Of a DNA stretch of 64,000 nt, positions 35,776-44,200 are shown in pieces. The DNA is taken from positions 1 to 64,000 of the forward strand of contig CAYMYX010000004.1 of assembly GCA_964394795.1 (NCBI GenBank), written 5' to 3'. Source of the stretch: CAYFUF01 sp964394795. GTDB lineage: Bacteria; Bacillota; Clostridia; Tissierellales; Peptoniphilaceae. The notes below the pieces were generated by a model. That model had not been told where the DNA came from. It ran no database searches and was given only the letters and a program-made list of their open reading frames with translations. Position numbers and translations under genes: made by a program. Within the stretch, counting starts at the first letter, position 1; each line of letters begins with the position of its first letter.

Positions 35776-36513
35776 ATGAGAGAAGAACATGCAATCGTCC
35801 GGCAAGTCACTATCGCACAGACGGACCCGAAAAAAGCGGACGATTTGATCCGACAATACTTGCCTTTTATCAAGTCTGAAACGGCGAAGTTCATGAAACG
35901 AGCGCCGATTGAAGGTCAGGACGAGGAGTTAAGTATCTCGATGATGGCTTTCTACGAATCCATGATGGCTTACGATAAGAATAAGGGCGCTTTTCTTTCC
36001 TTAGCATCTCTGTCGATACGTAATCGCTTGATTGACTATTATAGAAAGGAAAGAAGACATTATAACGTCACTTCTTTAGAGACCCCAATTGCTTCAGATG
36101 GAGATGGCGGGGAAGCCACCCTGATGGACCAGTTGGAAGACAAGAATGACCACATCGAAGATAAGGTATCTATACAGGCAGCCAAACAGGAGATTGAGAA
36201 GTTTACTGGGGAGTTAGCTTTATTTGATCTCAATCTAAGCGATATCGCAGATGCTTGTCCTAAACAAGAACGAACATTGGAAGCTTGTTTAAGCCTGTTG
36301 CAATATGCAAAAGAACATCCGGAGATTTTCGATGAGCTTCTTGCAAATAAGAAATTACCGGTTACAAAGTTAGCGAAGGAAACCGGGGTGCCGAAGAAAA
36401 CAATTGAAAGGCACAGAAAATACATTATTGGAATTTTACTAGCATTCACAAATGGCTTCGAAATTATCCGAGGCCATCTGGTGCAACTCAGTGGGAAGGA
36501 GGTGAGCTGGTAA
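35776..36513 (+). CDS. sigI: RNA polymerase sigma-I factor
   Basis: The 245 residues fit SigI, a sigma-70-related factor used for heat or cell-envelope stress in Bacillus and for sensing extracellular polysaccharide in cellulolytic clostridia. ADDLIRQYLPFIKSETAKFMKR, SISMMAFYESMMAYDKNKGAFLSLA and SLSIRNRLIDYYRKE form region 2. The C-terminal helix-turn-helix contains TKLAKETGVPKKTIERHRKYI. The gene is coupled to rsgI by a TAATG overlap and carries an ACCCC/CGTA promoter, so it should activate itself. Confidence 0.93.
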   Translation: MREEHAIVRQVTIAQTDPKKADDLIRQYLPFIKSETAKFMKRAPIEGQDEELSISMMAFYESMMAYDKNKGAFLSLASLSIRNRLIDYYRKERRHYNVTSLETPIASDGDGGEATLMDQLEDKNDHIEDKVSIQAAKQEIEKFTGELALFDLNLSDIADACPKQERTLEACLSLLQYAKEHPEIFDELLANKKLPVTKLAKETGVPKKTIERHRKYIIGILLAFTNGFEIIRGHLVQLSGKEVSW

Positions 36514-37436
36514 TGTCATATTTAGTTATGGAATGTCATGACGCTTATGCGGTTGTTCTGTCCAGTGATGGACGGTTTATAAAAGTAGCAAATTTTCAAT
36601 ACGAAGTGGGTAGTACAGTTAATAAGGTTGAACCTTTAAATGTTAATCCAGTAGCAGAAGAAAAGACCAGTAAAGAGATGCCTAAGTGGTTTATACCGGT
36701 CGCCTCCTTAGCCGCTAGTTTCATGCTAATTTTCTTAGGCGCATGGCAAATCTTCTTTGCCACGTATGGTCAGCTAGATATTCGGATAAATCCAGAAGTT
36801 AGTATGGATATCAACCGGATGGACCAAATAATTAATTTGAAGGGACTCAACGACGACGGTGTGGAATTAATTGAAGGTTACACCTATCAGTGGAAGTCCA
36901 CCGAGCAAGTTTCCAATGAACTCGTTGATCGAGCAATTGAGATGGGCTTCTTGGAAGAAGAGGGCAGCGTACGGATTAAAGCTAGCTCAGCTAACGCAAG
37001 CTGGATTGTCGAAGTGGAAGATCGAATTCAAAAGACAATTGTTAACCGCGATCACGGTTTAACTATTCACGTTACGATAGAACACAATACGGATGATGAT
37101 CTTGAAGAACTGGAAAGAGATCAAGATGTGTATGTGATTCCAGGACCACAACTCCTACCGGAAGAATCGCGTCCGTTGCCTAAACCATCACCAGCTCCTC
37201 TACCAGCGCCGGTAACTTCGCCTCCTGTCGATGATGATTGGGATGATGACGACTGGGATGATGATTGGGATAACGGTGATGATGGTTACGACGATGATTA
37301 CTATGATGATGACTGGGATGACGATGATTATTACGATGATGATTATTACGATGACGATTATTATGATGATTACTACGATGATGACGACTGGGATGATGAC
37401 GACTGGGACGACGATGACGAATGGGACGATGATTAA
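36513..37436 (+). CDS. rsgI: Anti-sigma-I factor RsgI with Asp/Tyr/Trp-rich tail
   Basis: This 307-residue transmembrane protein should hold SigI inactive. Residues 1-50 are the cytosolic RsgI_N domain (VMECHDAYAVVLSSDGRFIKV). The membrane helix is at about 60-83. Outside is the conserved RsgI domain (LDIRINPEVSMDINRMDQII...), whose Asn93-Pro94 matches the site of self-cleavage reported for clostridial RsgI. A Pro-rich linker (210-238) leads to a 69-residue tail made almost only of Asp with Trp and Tyr. It lacks the carbohydrate-binding domains of cellulosome RsgIs, so the tail may be the sensor. A terminator follows. Confidence 0.92.
   Translation: MSYLVMECHDAYAVVLSSDGRFIKVANFQYEVGSTVNKVEPLNVNPVAEEKTSKEMPKWFIPVASLAASFMLIFLGAWQIFFATYGQLDIRINPEVSMDINRMDQIINLKGLNDDGVELIEGYTYQWKSTEQVSNELVDRAIEMGFLEEEGSVRIKASSANASWIVEVEDRIQKTIVNRDHGLTIHVTIEHNTDDDLEELERDQDVYVIPGPQLLPEESRPLPKPSPAPLPAPVTSPPVDDDWDDDDWDDDWDNGDDGYDDDYYDDDWDDDDYYDDDYYDDDYYDDYYDDDDWDDDDWDDDDEWDDD
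37227..37433 (+). repeat. DDD(W/Y) coding repeat in rsgI
   Basis: Irregular GAY-GAY-TGG and TAY-TAY-GAY-GAY units encode residues 239-307. Segments are nearly identical at base level to the tail of the downstream lipoprotein gene (for example ACGATGACGATTATTATGAT in both). Confidence 0.85.
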
Positions 37437-37461
37437 TGGGTGATTAATGTTCAATGGCCCA

Positions 37462-37513
37462 ATAAGAGCCGGTGCATAAGGGGAGAGCAGCCTATGCACC
37501 GGCTCTTATTTTA
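37462..37513 (+). terminator. Terminator after rsgI
   Basis: A perfect 15-bp stem (37464-37478 with 37493-37507) encloses a 14-nt loop and is followed by ATTTTAT. Confidence 0.85.
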
Positions 37514-37559
37514 TGCCGATCTGTCGTGCCAAGAAAAAGTTTGAAAAAAATAATCAGGC

Positions 37560-37597
37560 GACCCCCAAAAATATTTTCGGCCTCCGTAAGCTATAGC
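37560..37597 (+). promoter_or_regulatory. Upstream SigI-type promoter of the RsgI-like lipoprotein gene
   Basis: GACCCCCAAAAATA (from 37560) and CGTAAGCTATA (from 37585) have the same 24-nt offset as the element before sigI. Confidence 0.7.
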
Positions 37598-37636
37598 ATA
37601 AGGAACAAAAACAGAGAATAAGTTACAAAAATTTTA

Positions 37637-37681
37637 GGGGGGTGACCCCCAATAATTAAAAGTCGTTGCGTAAGCTATTAC
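37637..37681 (+). promoter_or_regulatory. Downstream SigI-type promoter of the RsgI-like lipoprotein gene
   Basis: GACCCCCAATAAT (from 37644) and CGTAAGCTAT (from 37669) again have a 24-nt offset. The ACCCCC box lies in a G5-TGA-C5 palindrome (37638-37650) that could add a second layer of control. The start codon is about 40 bp downstream. Confidence 0.7.
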
Positions 37682-37718
37682 TAAGATTACAAAAACTAGT
37701 AAAAACAAGGAGAGAAAA

Positions 37719-38747
37719 ATGGATAAGCGTAAATTGCCGAAAATGTTAACCATGCTTCTACTGGCATTCATGATGATTTTCACCGTAGCATGTAGTGAAG
37801 AAGCTAAACAGGAAAGTGTCGAGCAGGCTTCATTGACAATCCCTGAAGTAAACGAAGCACAACCAGCAGGAAAGATCCTCATCAGTGTAAATCCTGAGAT
37901 TGAAATTGAATTCGATGACAAGGGGCTCGTATTTGAGATTGACGGCCACAACAAAGACGGTAAAGTGGTTATTGAATCAATTAACGACTTCAAAGGTAAA
38001 ACAGCAAAAGAAGTTGTACAGCTAGTAATTCAAGAAATCTATAAAGCAGGTTTCTTTGAAGCAGATGAAACAACCAAGATGAAGGACAAGAACATTGTTG
38101 TCCGCTTAGATGACAACTCAAAAGCACCTTATGAAAACTTCCTCCATGAAATTGCAACAGAGATTCAACGCGAAATTGCTAAGATTGAAAAGACTTCTAA
38201 AGTTATACTTATCAATGACGATGACCTAGATGATCAAGGAAGAATTAACGAAACGAAAGCTAAAGACCTTCTACTTCAACAGCTTGGTCTTACAGCAGCA
38301 CAAGTTAAGTTCTTAGAGATTGACCAAGATCTAGATGATGACGTGTACGAGTTTGAATTTGAACAAGACGATTTTGAGTACGAATATGAAGTTGATGCAA
38401 ACAACGGTAAAGTTCGCCTAGCTGAAAGAGATCGAAATGATGATTGGCAACGCGTTGACCGTGTTAAGTCAGAACGTAAAGCTATCGAAGATTCAGTCAA
38501 TAATGTAAGAGTCACCGTTTATGACGATGATGACGACGATGACGATGATGATTATTACGATGATTACTACGATGACGATTATTATGATGATGACTGGGAC
38601 GATGACTACTATGACGACGATTNNNNNNNNNNNNNNNNNNNNNNNNNNNNNNNNNNNNNNNNNNNNNNNNNNNNNNNNNNNNNNNNNNNNNNNNNNNNNN
38701 NNNNNNNNNNNNNNNNNNNNNNGACGACGATTGGGATGACTAATTAG
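37719..38747 (+). CDS. RsgI-ectodomain-like lipoprotein with Asp/Tyr/Trp tail (contains assembly gap)
   Basis: The signal peptide ends in the lipobox VACS (C25). Residues 52-110 (KILISVNPEIEIEFDDKGLV...) resemble the outer domain of RsgI, including Asn58-Pro59. Residues 175-235 look like a PepSY-type domain (KAKDLLLQQLGLTAAQVKF...YEVDANNGKV). From 268 on, the protein is a run of Asp followed by YYDDD/WDDD units, interrupted by 100 N at 38623-38722, so true length and frame across the gap are unknown; the stop at 38742-38744 would follow ...DDDWDD. It has no RsgI_N domain and no membrane helix, so it cannot bind SigI itself. Two SigI-type promoters lie upstream. Confidence 0.8.
   Translation: MDKRKLPKMLTMLLLAFMMIFTVACSEEAKQESVEQASLTIPEVNEAQPAGKILISVNPEIEIEFDDKGLVFEIDGHNKDGKVVIESINDFKGKTAKEVVQLVIQEIYKAGFFEADETTKMKDKNIVVRLDDNSKAPYENFLHEIATEIQREIAKIEKTSKVILINDDDLDDQGRINETKAKDLLLQQLGLTAAQVKFLEIDQDLDDDVYEFEFEQDDFEYEYEVDANNGKVRLAERDRNDDWQRVDRVKSERKAIEDSVNNVRVTVYDDDDDDDDDDYYDDYYDDDYYDDDWDDDYYDDDXXXXXXXXXXXXXXXXXXXXXXXXXXXXXXXXXXTTIGMTN
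38520..38741 (+). repeat. DDD(Y/W) coding repeat in lipoprotein gene, with assembly gap
   Basis: This is the same unit type as in rsgI. The 100-N gap (38623-38722) has GACGACGATT on both sides, a sign that short-read assembly failed in the repeat. Confidence 0.85.
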
Positions 38748-38800
38748 GGATACACAGAGATTGGCTCTGTTATCAAATAAATGAATCTACTCTTAGTAAA

Positions 38801-38825
38801 AGGCCACTCTATGGAGTGGCTTTTT
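38801..38825 (+). terminator. Terminator after RsgI-like lipoprotein gene
   Basis: GCCACTC (38803-38809) pairs perfectly with GAGTGGC (38814-38820) around TATG; AA/TT pairs extend the stem, then TTTTT. Confidence 0.88.
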
Positions 38826-38853
38826 ACTTGCCTTAAACATAGGATAGCAACAA

Positions 38854-38884
38854 CAAAAAAGACATCGGACCAAAATCCGATGTC
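38854..38884 (-). terminator. Terminator of murJ
   Basis: GACATCGGA (38861-38869) pairs perfectly with TCCGATGTC (38876-38884). On the minus strand the stem is followed by six Ts, directly after the murJ stop. Confidence 0.9.
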
Positions 38885-38891
38885 TATAGGT

Positions 38892-40415
38892 TTACTTGTT
38901 TCGTTTAAATTTTTTTAGGAGGGAATCCTTTAGCATCTCCACCTCAGGAACTCTGAGAAGGAGGACAGTAATACCATAAGTTATTGCTGCCGCTAAGATA
39001 GCTAATACCAATCGAATAACTTCATTACCGATAGGTAGATAGGTGAATGTGGCGAAAGCGATGAGGGCCATAACCACCGTGGCCATACTGATCTTTACCG
39101 TACTGGTGAACATGCTGGTTAGTTGCATATTACCTAGTCTTCGTCGTATGAAGATGAGATAGGCGAAAGCGGCGAACCAGTTTCCAATCGCTGTCGAAGC
39201 GGCAAGACCGTTAAGGCCGAATAGTCTTGATAAGGTGATATTCAGGACCACATCAATGGCAACTTGGATGATTGAGATAACAACCGGTGTCTTGGTGTCG
39301 CCTAACGAATAGAAGACGCGGTTGAGAAGGTTGGTGAAGATTAGGGCGATCAGTCCCGGTGCATACCAGAAGAGGGCACCTGCGGTCATCATGGTCGATT
39401 CTGCTGTAAAAGCACGGCGCTCATAAAAGAGACGGACAACGGGTTCAGCAAAGAGCATGAGACCTATCGTAGCTGGAATGATTAGTATGAGGCCCATGGT
39501 GATGGAGTCGACGGTGACTGACTTCATCTCCTTAATTTTATCGGACTGGGCTAGTTTGGACATCCGAGGGTAAGCGGCTGTTACGATGGAGACGATGACT
39601 ATGCCGTAGATAATCTGATAAATCTTTTGGGCATAATCCAGGGCGGAAACACCGCCGTCAGTGACAATTGAGGAGGCTATAGTTTGGTCAATGATAATGG
39701 AGACGTCGTTAACGACAATGCTGAACATGACCGGAAGGGCCAAGGCCAGGGCGTGTTTGAGATTATTGTCCTTAAAATCCAAATAAAGTTTATGATTGTA
39801 ACCTACTTTTTTCAAGGCTCTAGGGAACATGATATATTGGACTGCGACGGATAGGATGGTACCTCCAACGAGCAATTCGATGGACTGGAAGTAAGCTGAA
39901 ATAATGGCAACGTTAATAAGCACTATATTAGAAATGATACCAGTGAAGGCAGGCGTCCTGAAGTCGTTATAGATGTTAAGGTAGGAAATCATACAGGCGT
40001 TAGCGGCCGAGAAGAAGATACCGAACATTCGGATACGAGTGAAATAAACCGCCGTTTCAAACTTTTCCCCAGTGTAGCCTGCCGCCACGATGCTGACGAA
40101 TTTGTCCATAAAGAGTAGGGCAACGATTACAATGACAACGGATATGACCAAGAGTACGTTAGTAAAGTTAGAGGTAAAGAGGTCAGCGTTTTTTCGGTCC
40201 TTATTGTTCAACACTCTGTTGTATAGGGGAATGAAGATGGTTTGTACGGACACGAAGAGGAAGCTAAACAGTAGAGCAGTGATGGTTTCAGAAGTGACAT
40301 ACACGTCTTTTATCATGCTGGTTCCGAAAGCAGCCCCAAATACACTTTCCCTAAGTAAGCCCGTGAATTTTGACACGAGGGTGATTATCATTAATTGAAA
40401 GGTTATTGAACCCAT
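38892..40415 (-). CDS. murJ: Lipid II flippase MurJ
   Basis: The 507 residues form about 14 membrane helices of the MVF/MATE-like flippase family. The N-terminal FTGLLRESVFGAAFGTSMIKDVY is the MurJ signature with its essential arginine. MurJ moves lipid II across the membrane for peptidoglycan assembly, which links it to ddl-murF at the start of the window. It is a single gene with its own terminator; an AAGGAG site precedes the start. A TACAAT -10 candidate lies at 40453-40458 on the minus strand. Confidence 0.93.
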   Translation of the reverse strand: MGSITFQLMIITLVSKFTGLLRESVFGAAFGTSMIKDVYVTSETITALLFSFLFVSVQTIFIPLYNRVLNNKDRKNADLFTSNFTNVLLVISVVIVIVALLFMDKFVSIVAAGYTGEKFETAVYFTRIRMFGIFFSAANACMISYLNIYNDFRTPAFTGIISNIVLINVAIISAYFQSIELLVGGTILSVAVQYIMFPRALKKVGYNHKLYLDFKDNNLKHALALALPVMFSIVVNDVSIIIDQTIASSIVTDGGVSALDYAQKIYQIIYGIVIVSIVTAAYPRMSKLAQSDKIKEMKSVTVDSITMGLILIIPATIGLMLFAEPVVRLFYERRAFTAESTMMTAGALFWYAPGLIALIFTNLLNRVFYSLGDTKTPVVISIIQVAIDVVLNITLSRLFGLNGLAASTAIGNWFAAFAYLIFIRRRLGNMQLTSMFTSTVKISMATVVMALIAFATFTYLPIGNEVIRLVLAILAAAITYGITVLLLRVPEVEMLKDSLLKKFKRNK

Positions 40416-40578
40416 TTCATTCTCCTTGTTTTTTGGTGATTTCAGAATAGTAATTGTACCATATAATGCAGAGAAACGCCCAAATATCGTGTTTCTTGTG
40501 GCTGTTTATGAGCTTATTTGTTATAATATATAAGTTATTAATTTCGAGCTAACTTTTCAAACGGAAACGGAGACCAGG

Positions 40579-42219
40579 ATGAAAAGGTATAAAATAAAGA
40601 TTTTTCTCGTCCTACTGGCCATATTTTTAGGTTTCCCAACGGAAAGTATAGCGGCAGAAAGTAACTTCGTTCTAATCGAATCCATGGAGAGCCAATCCAT
40701 GTTAAATAAGGATGGGTCCCTGGATGTCGAAGAAAGAATCCTCTATCGAGCGGTCGGAGATATTCCCTATATTCGCCATGATATCGATATAGATGGAACT
40801 GCAGAGATTCCTTATGAATCCTTTGAGATTGAACAAGTGGTTGAGGGCGAAAGCGTCCTCTACCAAGAGGACTATTCCAATACGGAAGGTTTAACCGGCG
40901 CCTACTCCTTAGGTGTCGGAAACGATGAGGTTCAAAGCGTTGACCTGTTCGTTGCCAACGAGGGAGAACAGGAATACGAGTTTATCTTACGTTACACCAT
41001 CGAGAATCTGGGGGCCATATACTACGACTCGGGCCGCTTACATCGCGACTTCATTGTGGAAGAGATTGGTTATCCCATTCTGTCTTGGTCAATCCATGTC
41101 CAGTTTGCGGAACCGGAAGTGGCCACCCTCTATTATTTTTCTCCGGGAAGTGAAGAAAACGGGAAAGTAGCAGCGACAGAAGAGGGAATTCGTATCCAGG
41201 GTGGGGAAATCCCTAACCCCGATGCGATGGAAGTCGATATCTTCTTCCCCCAAAGTGTCATTGCAGACAGTCTGATTTATGTGCCGGAGACGGCAAAGGA
41301 AATCCAAGAAAATCGGGACGAGGAGATTCAGTCACTGACGAAAGTGCCGGAATGGTTACCTATGTGGTCGATCCTTGTGTGGATATTAACAGCAGCACTG
41401 GCTCTCATTACATTCTTCGTCATTAGCAGGATGATACGAGACCGAAAAATAGTGAAGCCCGTGAGCTTTCATTCCCAACCTCCGGCTTTGATTCAAGCAA
41501 CGATCGATCGAGTCTTGACTCAGCGAGGCTTAAATGCAACCATCTTGGACTTTATTCGCAGGGGCATGCTAAGACTTGAGAATGACAATGAAGGATTTAG
41601 CTTCGCATTACAGGGTTTGGGAAAAGATGCTCGTCCCTATGAAGCAAGTTTCTATGACCATCTGCATGAGTTAAGTCGAGACGGCAAGATAAGTACAACT
41701 GACCTTGTTCGGGAAGCGGAGAATAACAGTCAAAGCAACAATGCTTGGATTCGAGCATTAAATAAAGAGATTCATGACGAAAGAAAGAACATTCGCCTAG
41801 GGTCCAACTATAATGTTTACAGGCCGGTGATTATCACAGCGGCGATTGTGTTAGTCTTCATTTGGATTGTATTCTTCTTAGGAAATTCCTGGTTGACGCT
41901 CATTGCCAGCATTATTTACACCATTTTCTTCGTGGTGTTATTAGCCGTAAGCTTATCACCAAGTCCGGGAACAAACGAGTTCTACGATGAAGCCGAAGAG
42001 GAAAGAAAAGCGATTCTTAGTGGAAAAGGCAGGGGCAGTGCACTCAAGCAATGGGTAAACGCCTTAGTCTTGCGAGTGAAGAATGACCAAGGAATGGCCC
42101 TCCTTGAAGGGAACAAGAGCAATACGGAGACAGAATTTATTCGCTTCCTCTTTAGCAAAGAGGCGGAGCGGTTATGGTTTAAGGGGACTCAGTCTCCGGT
42201 GAAAAATATTGAAGAATGA
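40579..42219 (+). CDS. DUF2207 membrane protein with signal peptide
   Basis: The 546 residues start with a signal peptide (to about residue 26, SIAAES). The extracellular DUF2207 domain follows (residues 30-240: DGSLDVEERILYRAVGDIPYIRHDIDI). One membrane helix lies at about 257-282, a cytosolic helical region after it (300-410), then two close helices near 413-450 and a cytosolic tail. The family is widespread and of unknown function. A TATAAT lies at 40522-40527. It is followed by the ribU-like gene 10 bp after its stop. Confidence 0.85.
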   Translation: MKRYKIKIFLVLLAIFLGFPTESIAAESNFVLIESMESQSMLNKDGSLDVEERILYRAVGDIPYIRHDIDIDGTAEIPYESFEIEQVVEGESVLYQEDYSNTEGLTGAYSLGVGNDEVQSVDLFVANEGEQEYEFILRYTIENLGAIYYDSGRLHRDFIVEEIGYPILSWSIHVQFAEPEVATLYYFSPGSEENGKVAATEEGIRIQGGEIPNPDAMEVDIFFPQSVIADSLIYVPETAKEIQENRDEEIQSLTKVPEWLPMWSILVWILTAALALITFFVISRMIRDRKIVKPVSFHSQPPALIQATIDRVLTQRGLNATILDFIRRGMLRLENDNEGFSFALQGLGKDARPYEASFYDHLHELSRDGKISTTDLVREAENNSQSNNAWIRALNKEIHDERKNIRLGSNYNVYRPVIITAAIVLVFIWIVFFLGNSWLTLIASIIYTIFFVVLLAVSLSPSPGTNEFYDEAEEERKAILSGKGRGSALKQWVNALVLRVKNDQGMALLEGNKSNTETEFIRFLFSKEAERLWFKGTQSPVKNIEE

Positions 42220-42229
42220 AGGTAATCAG

Positions 42230-42877
42230 ATGAAAAAAGAAGATACGGTGATCTCGAAGGTTGGGGGTATGAGCCTCAAGGACCAGTTTAGACAGGCTGG
42301 TCAAACCAAGAATTTAGTAAAGATTGCGATTCTGGGTGCGCTTGGTTTTATGATCATGCAGCTGTTTCGCATTCCCTTACCTTTTGCTCCGCCGTTCATG
42401 ACGGTCGACTTCGGTGATGTACCTGCCCTAATCGGTGGCTTTTCTATGGGCCCCGTTGCCGGCATGTTGATCCAGCTAGTGAAGAATATCCTAAAGCTAT
42501 TTACGACAGACACGGTTGGTGTAGGCGAACTTTCCAACTTTATTGTCGGGTCGATATTCGTCCTTGTATCAGCCGCTTATTATAAGCGCCACAAGTCGAA
42601 AAAGGGGGCCTTGATAGCTACGGTGTTGGGTACTGTGGCCATGACCACCGTTGCCCTACTATCCAATGCATTCTTTATCTTCCCCGCTTATGCTGCGGCG
42701 ATCGATATGGACCTCGACCAACTCGCCTTGACCATGAGCGAAACGAATAGTCTGGTGACCAATTACTGGTCCTTGATGTTCTTCGCGGTGGTTCCTTTCA
42801 ATCTGGTTAAGGGGGCTTTACAGAGTGTGGTAACTTGGCTCTTGTATAAAAGAATATCGCCCATGTTACACAAGTAG
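42230..42877 (+). CDS. ribU: ECF transporter substrate-binding (S) component, RibU-like
   Basis: This S component of about 215 residues binds a vitamin and docks on a shared EcfA/A'/T module. FMTVDFGDVPALIGGFSMGP and TDTVGVGELSNFIVGS are close to the riboflavin-specific RibU group. I chose the ATG at 42230, preceded by GAAGGT; an in-frame TTG at 42209 would add seven residues and overlap the upstream gene. No FMN riboswitch precedes it, and no ecfAT genes are here. Riboflavin specificity is inference from motif similarity. Confidence 0.85.
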   Translation: MKKEDTVISKVGGMSLKDQFRQAGQTKNLVKIAILGALGFMIMQLFRIPLPFAPPFMTVDFGDVPALIGGFSMGPVAGMLIQLVKNILKLFTTDTVGVGELSNFIVGSIFVLVSAAYYKRHKSKKGALIATVLGTVAMTTVALLSNAFFIFPAYAAAIDMDLDQLALTMSETNSLVTNYWSLMFFAVVPFNLVKGALQSVVTWLLYKRISPMLHK

Positions 42878-42889
42878 AGAAACTTTTGA

Positions 42890-42932
42890 AAAGAGATAGA
42901 GAAAGAGATTGGCGTTAAGCTATCTCTTTTTT
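42890..42932 (+). terminator. Terminator after ribU-like gene
   Basis: AAAGAGATAG (42890-42899) pairs perfectly with CTATCTCTTT (42920-42929); the loop is 20 nt and six Ts end the element. Confidence 0.75.
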
Positions 42933-42935
42933 ATA

Positions 42936-42944
42936 TGCTATAAT
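42936..42944 (+). promoter_or_regulatory. Extended -10 promoter of tsaE operon
   Basis: TGC followed by a perfect TATAAT (42939-42944) is an extended -10; the -35 (TTAAGC, 42915-42920) is weak, as is common with extended -10 promoters. Confidence 0.6.
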
Positions 42945-42970
42945 TAAAGCTAGACTAGCGAGGGAGAGAG

Positions 42971-43399
42971 ATGAAATTTACAAACAAACAGGATACAGAG
43001 AAGTGGGTGAAAGAGCAGGCGAAAACTTTACAGGCAGGGGACGTAGTCCGTCTTGACGGCGACCTTGGTGCGGGGAAGACACAGTTTGTTCAGTGGATTG
43101 GCGAAAGCTTAGGGGTAACGAGCCCCATCACGTCACCTACTTTTTCGTTGCTGCAAAGCTACGATTCCGCTAACGGTAAAATTTATCACTTGGATTTGTA
43201 TCGCCTTGAAGATCCCCAAGAAATTGAAGGACTAGACTACGAGGAATACTTCTATTCCGAGACAGCAATTACGTTTATTGAATGGGCGGAAAGGGTGGAA
43301 GACTACCTGCCCAGTGACTATATCCATCTGGAGATTGTAAAGGGTAAAGGGGAAGAGCGAGAGATTATCGTTCATTCCGACTCCCATCACTTTCGCTAG
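42971..43399 (+). CDS. tsaE: tRNA threonylcarbamoyladenosine biosynthesis ATPase TsaE
   Basis: TsaE is the small ATPase needed by TsaB-TsaD to place t6A at position 37 of ANN-decoding tRNAs. The 142 residues have Walker A GDLGAGKT (30-37), SPTFSLLQSY and the FIEWAERVEDYLP segment. It is the first of four genes (tsaE-tsaB-rimI-tsaD) that form the usual Bacillota cluster. Confidence 0.96.
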   Translation: MKFTNKQDTEKWVKEQAKTLQAGDVVRLDGDLGAGKTQFVQWIGESLGVTSPITSPTFSLLQSYDSANGKIYHLDLYRLEDPQEIEGLDYEEYFYSETAITFIEWAERVEDYLPSDYIHLEIVKGKGEEREIIVHSDSHHFR

Positions 43400-43414
43400 G
43401 ATTAAGGAGACAGC

Positions 43415-44200
43415 GTGAGACTACTAGGTATTGATACCTCATCAAAAGCGACAGGTTTATGCATCTTTCGTTATGACGGTGAGGATTTACAAGGCGAAGA
43501 TAATCCCACCATCCTTTTAGAAGAGGAAGGGGTTATTGAAGGCTTGTCGATAATCGAACAGGAGAGAACAAGGGCGGAGGAAATGCTGCCCAAGTTAGCG
43601 AGCCTACTGGCAGAAGCAAACCTCAGTTTTGATGATATCGATGGCATTGCTGTAGGTATCGGCCCTGGTTCCTTTACCGGTATCCGCATCGGCGTAACTA
43701 TTGCCAAGACGATTGCCCAATTCACCAATAAGAAGTTGCTGGGCATCTCCACCTTAGAGGCCTTATCCTATACACGATTAGACAAAACCTCCCTCATCGT
43801 TCCGGTTATCGATGCCAGAGCCAACCGAATCTACTCGGCGGCCTATCTGGCGGATAAGGACTATGAGCATGGCCTAAAACTCCTCCTTGAAGAAGACCTC
43901 TACTTTGAAGAAGATCTAGTGGTAAAGATCGATGAACTGGTAAACCGATTTGAATTACCGGGAATATATTACATCGGCGAAGGGGTCTATAAGCACATTC
44001 CCCTTTATGAACAGAGCAAAGTTCCCTACGAGTTGGCGACAGGAATCGAAACCAAGTCGGCAGTGGTAGAAATATGTAAGTTAGCAGCCTATAGGTATCT
44101 GCGAGAAGATTTTGATTCACCCCTAGATTTGCGGCCGAACTATCTGCGCAAATCCCAGGCTGAAATGGAGCGTGAAAGAAATGGAATGCAAAGAAACTGA
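43415..44200 (+). CDS. tsaB: tRNA t6A biosynthesis protein TsaB
   Basis: TsaB is the scaffold partner of TsaD. The 261 residues open with LLGIDTSSKATGLCIF and include the conserved GIGPGSFTGIRIG. The start is GTG (43415) with a TAAGGAG site. The gene lies 15 bp after tsaE. C-terminal RPNYLRKSQAE is typical of the family. Confidence 0.95.
   Translation: MRLLGIDTSSKATGLCIFRYDGEDLQGEDNPTILLEEEGVIEGLSIIEQERTRAEEMLPKLASLLAEANLSFDDIDGIAVGIGPGSFTGIRIGVTIAKTIAQFTNKKLLGISTLEALSYTRLDKTSLIVPVIDARANRIYSAAYLADKDYEHGLKLLLEEDLYFEEDLVVKIDELVNRFELPGIYYIGEGVYKHIPLYEQSKVPYELATGIETKSAVVEICKLAAYRYLREDFDSPLDLRPNYLRKSQAEMERERNGMQRN

Noticed and set aside
37200..37499. Open frames in other frames of the Asp/Tyr/Trp tail (Met/Thr-rich forward, Val/Ile-rich reverse)
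   Set aside because: They are shadows of the repetitive GAT/TAT codons.
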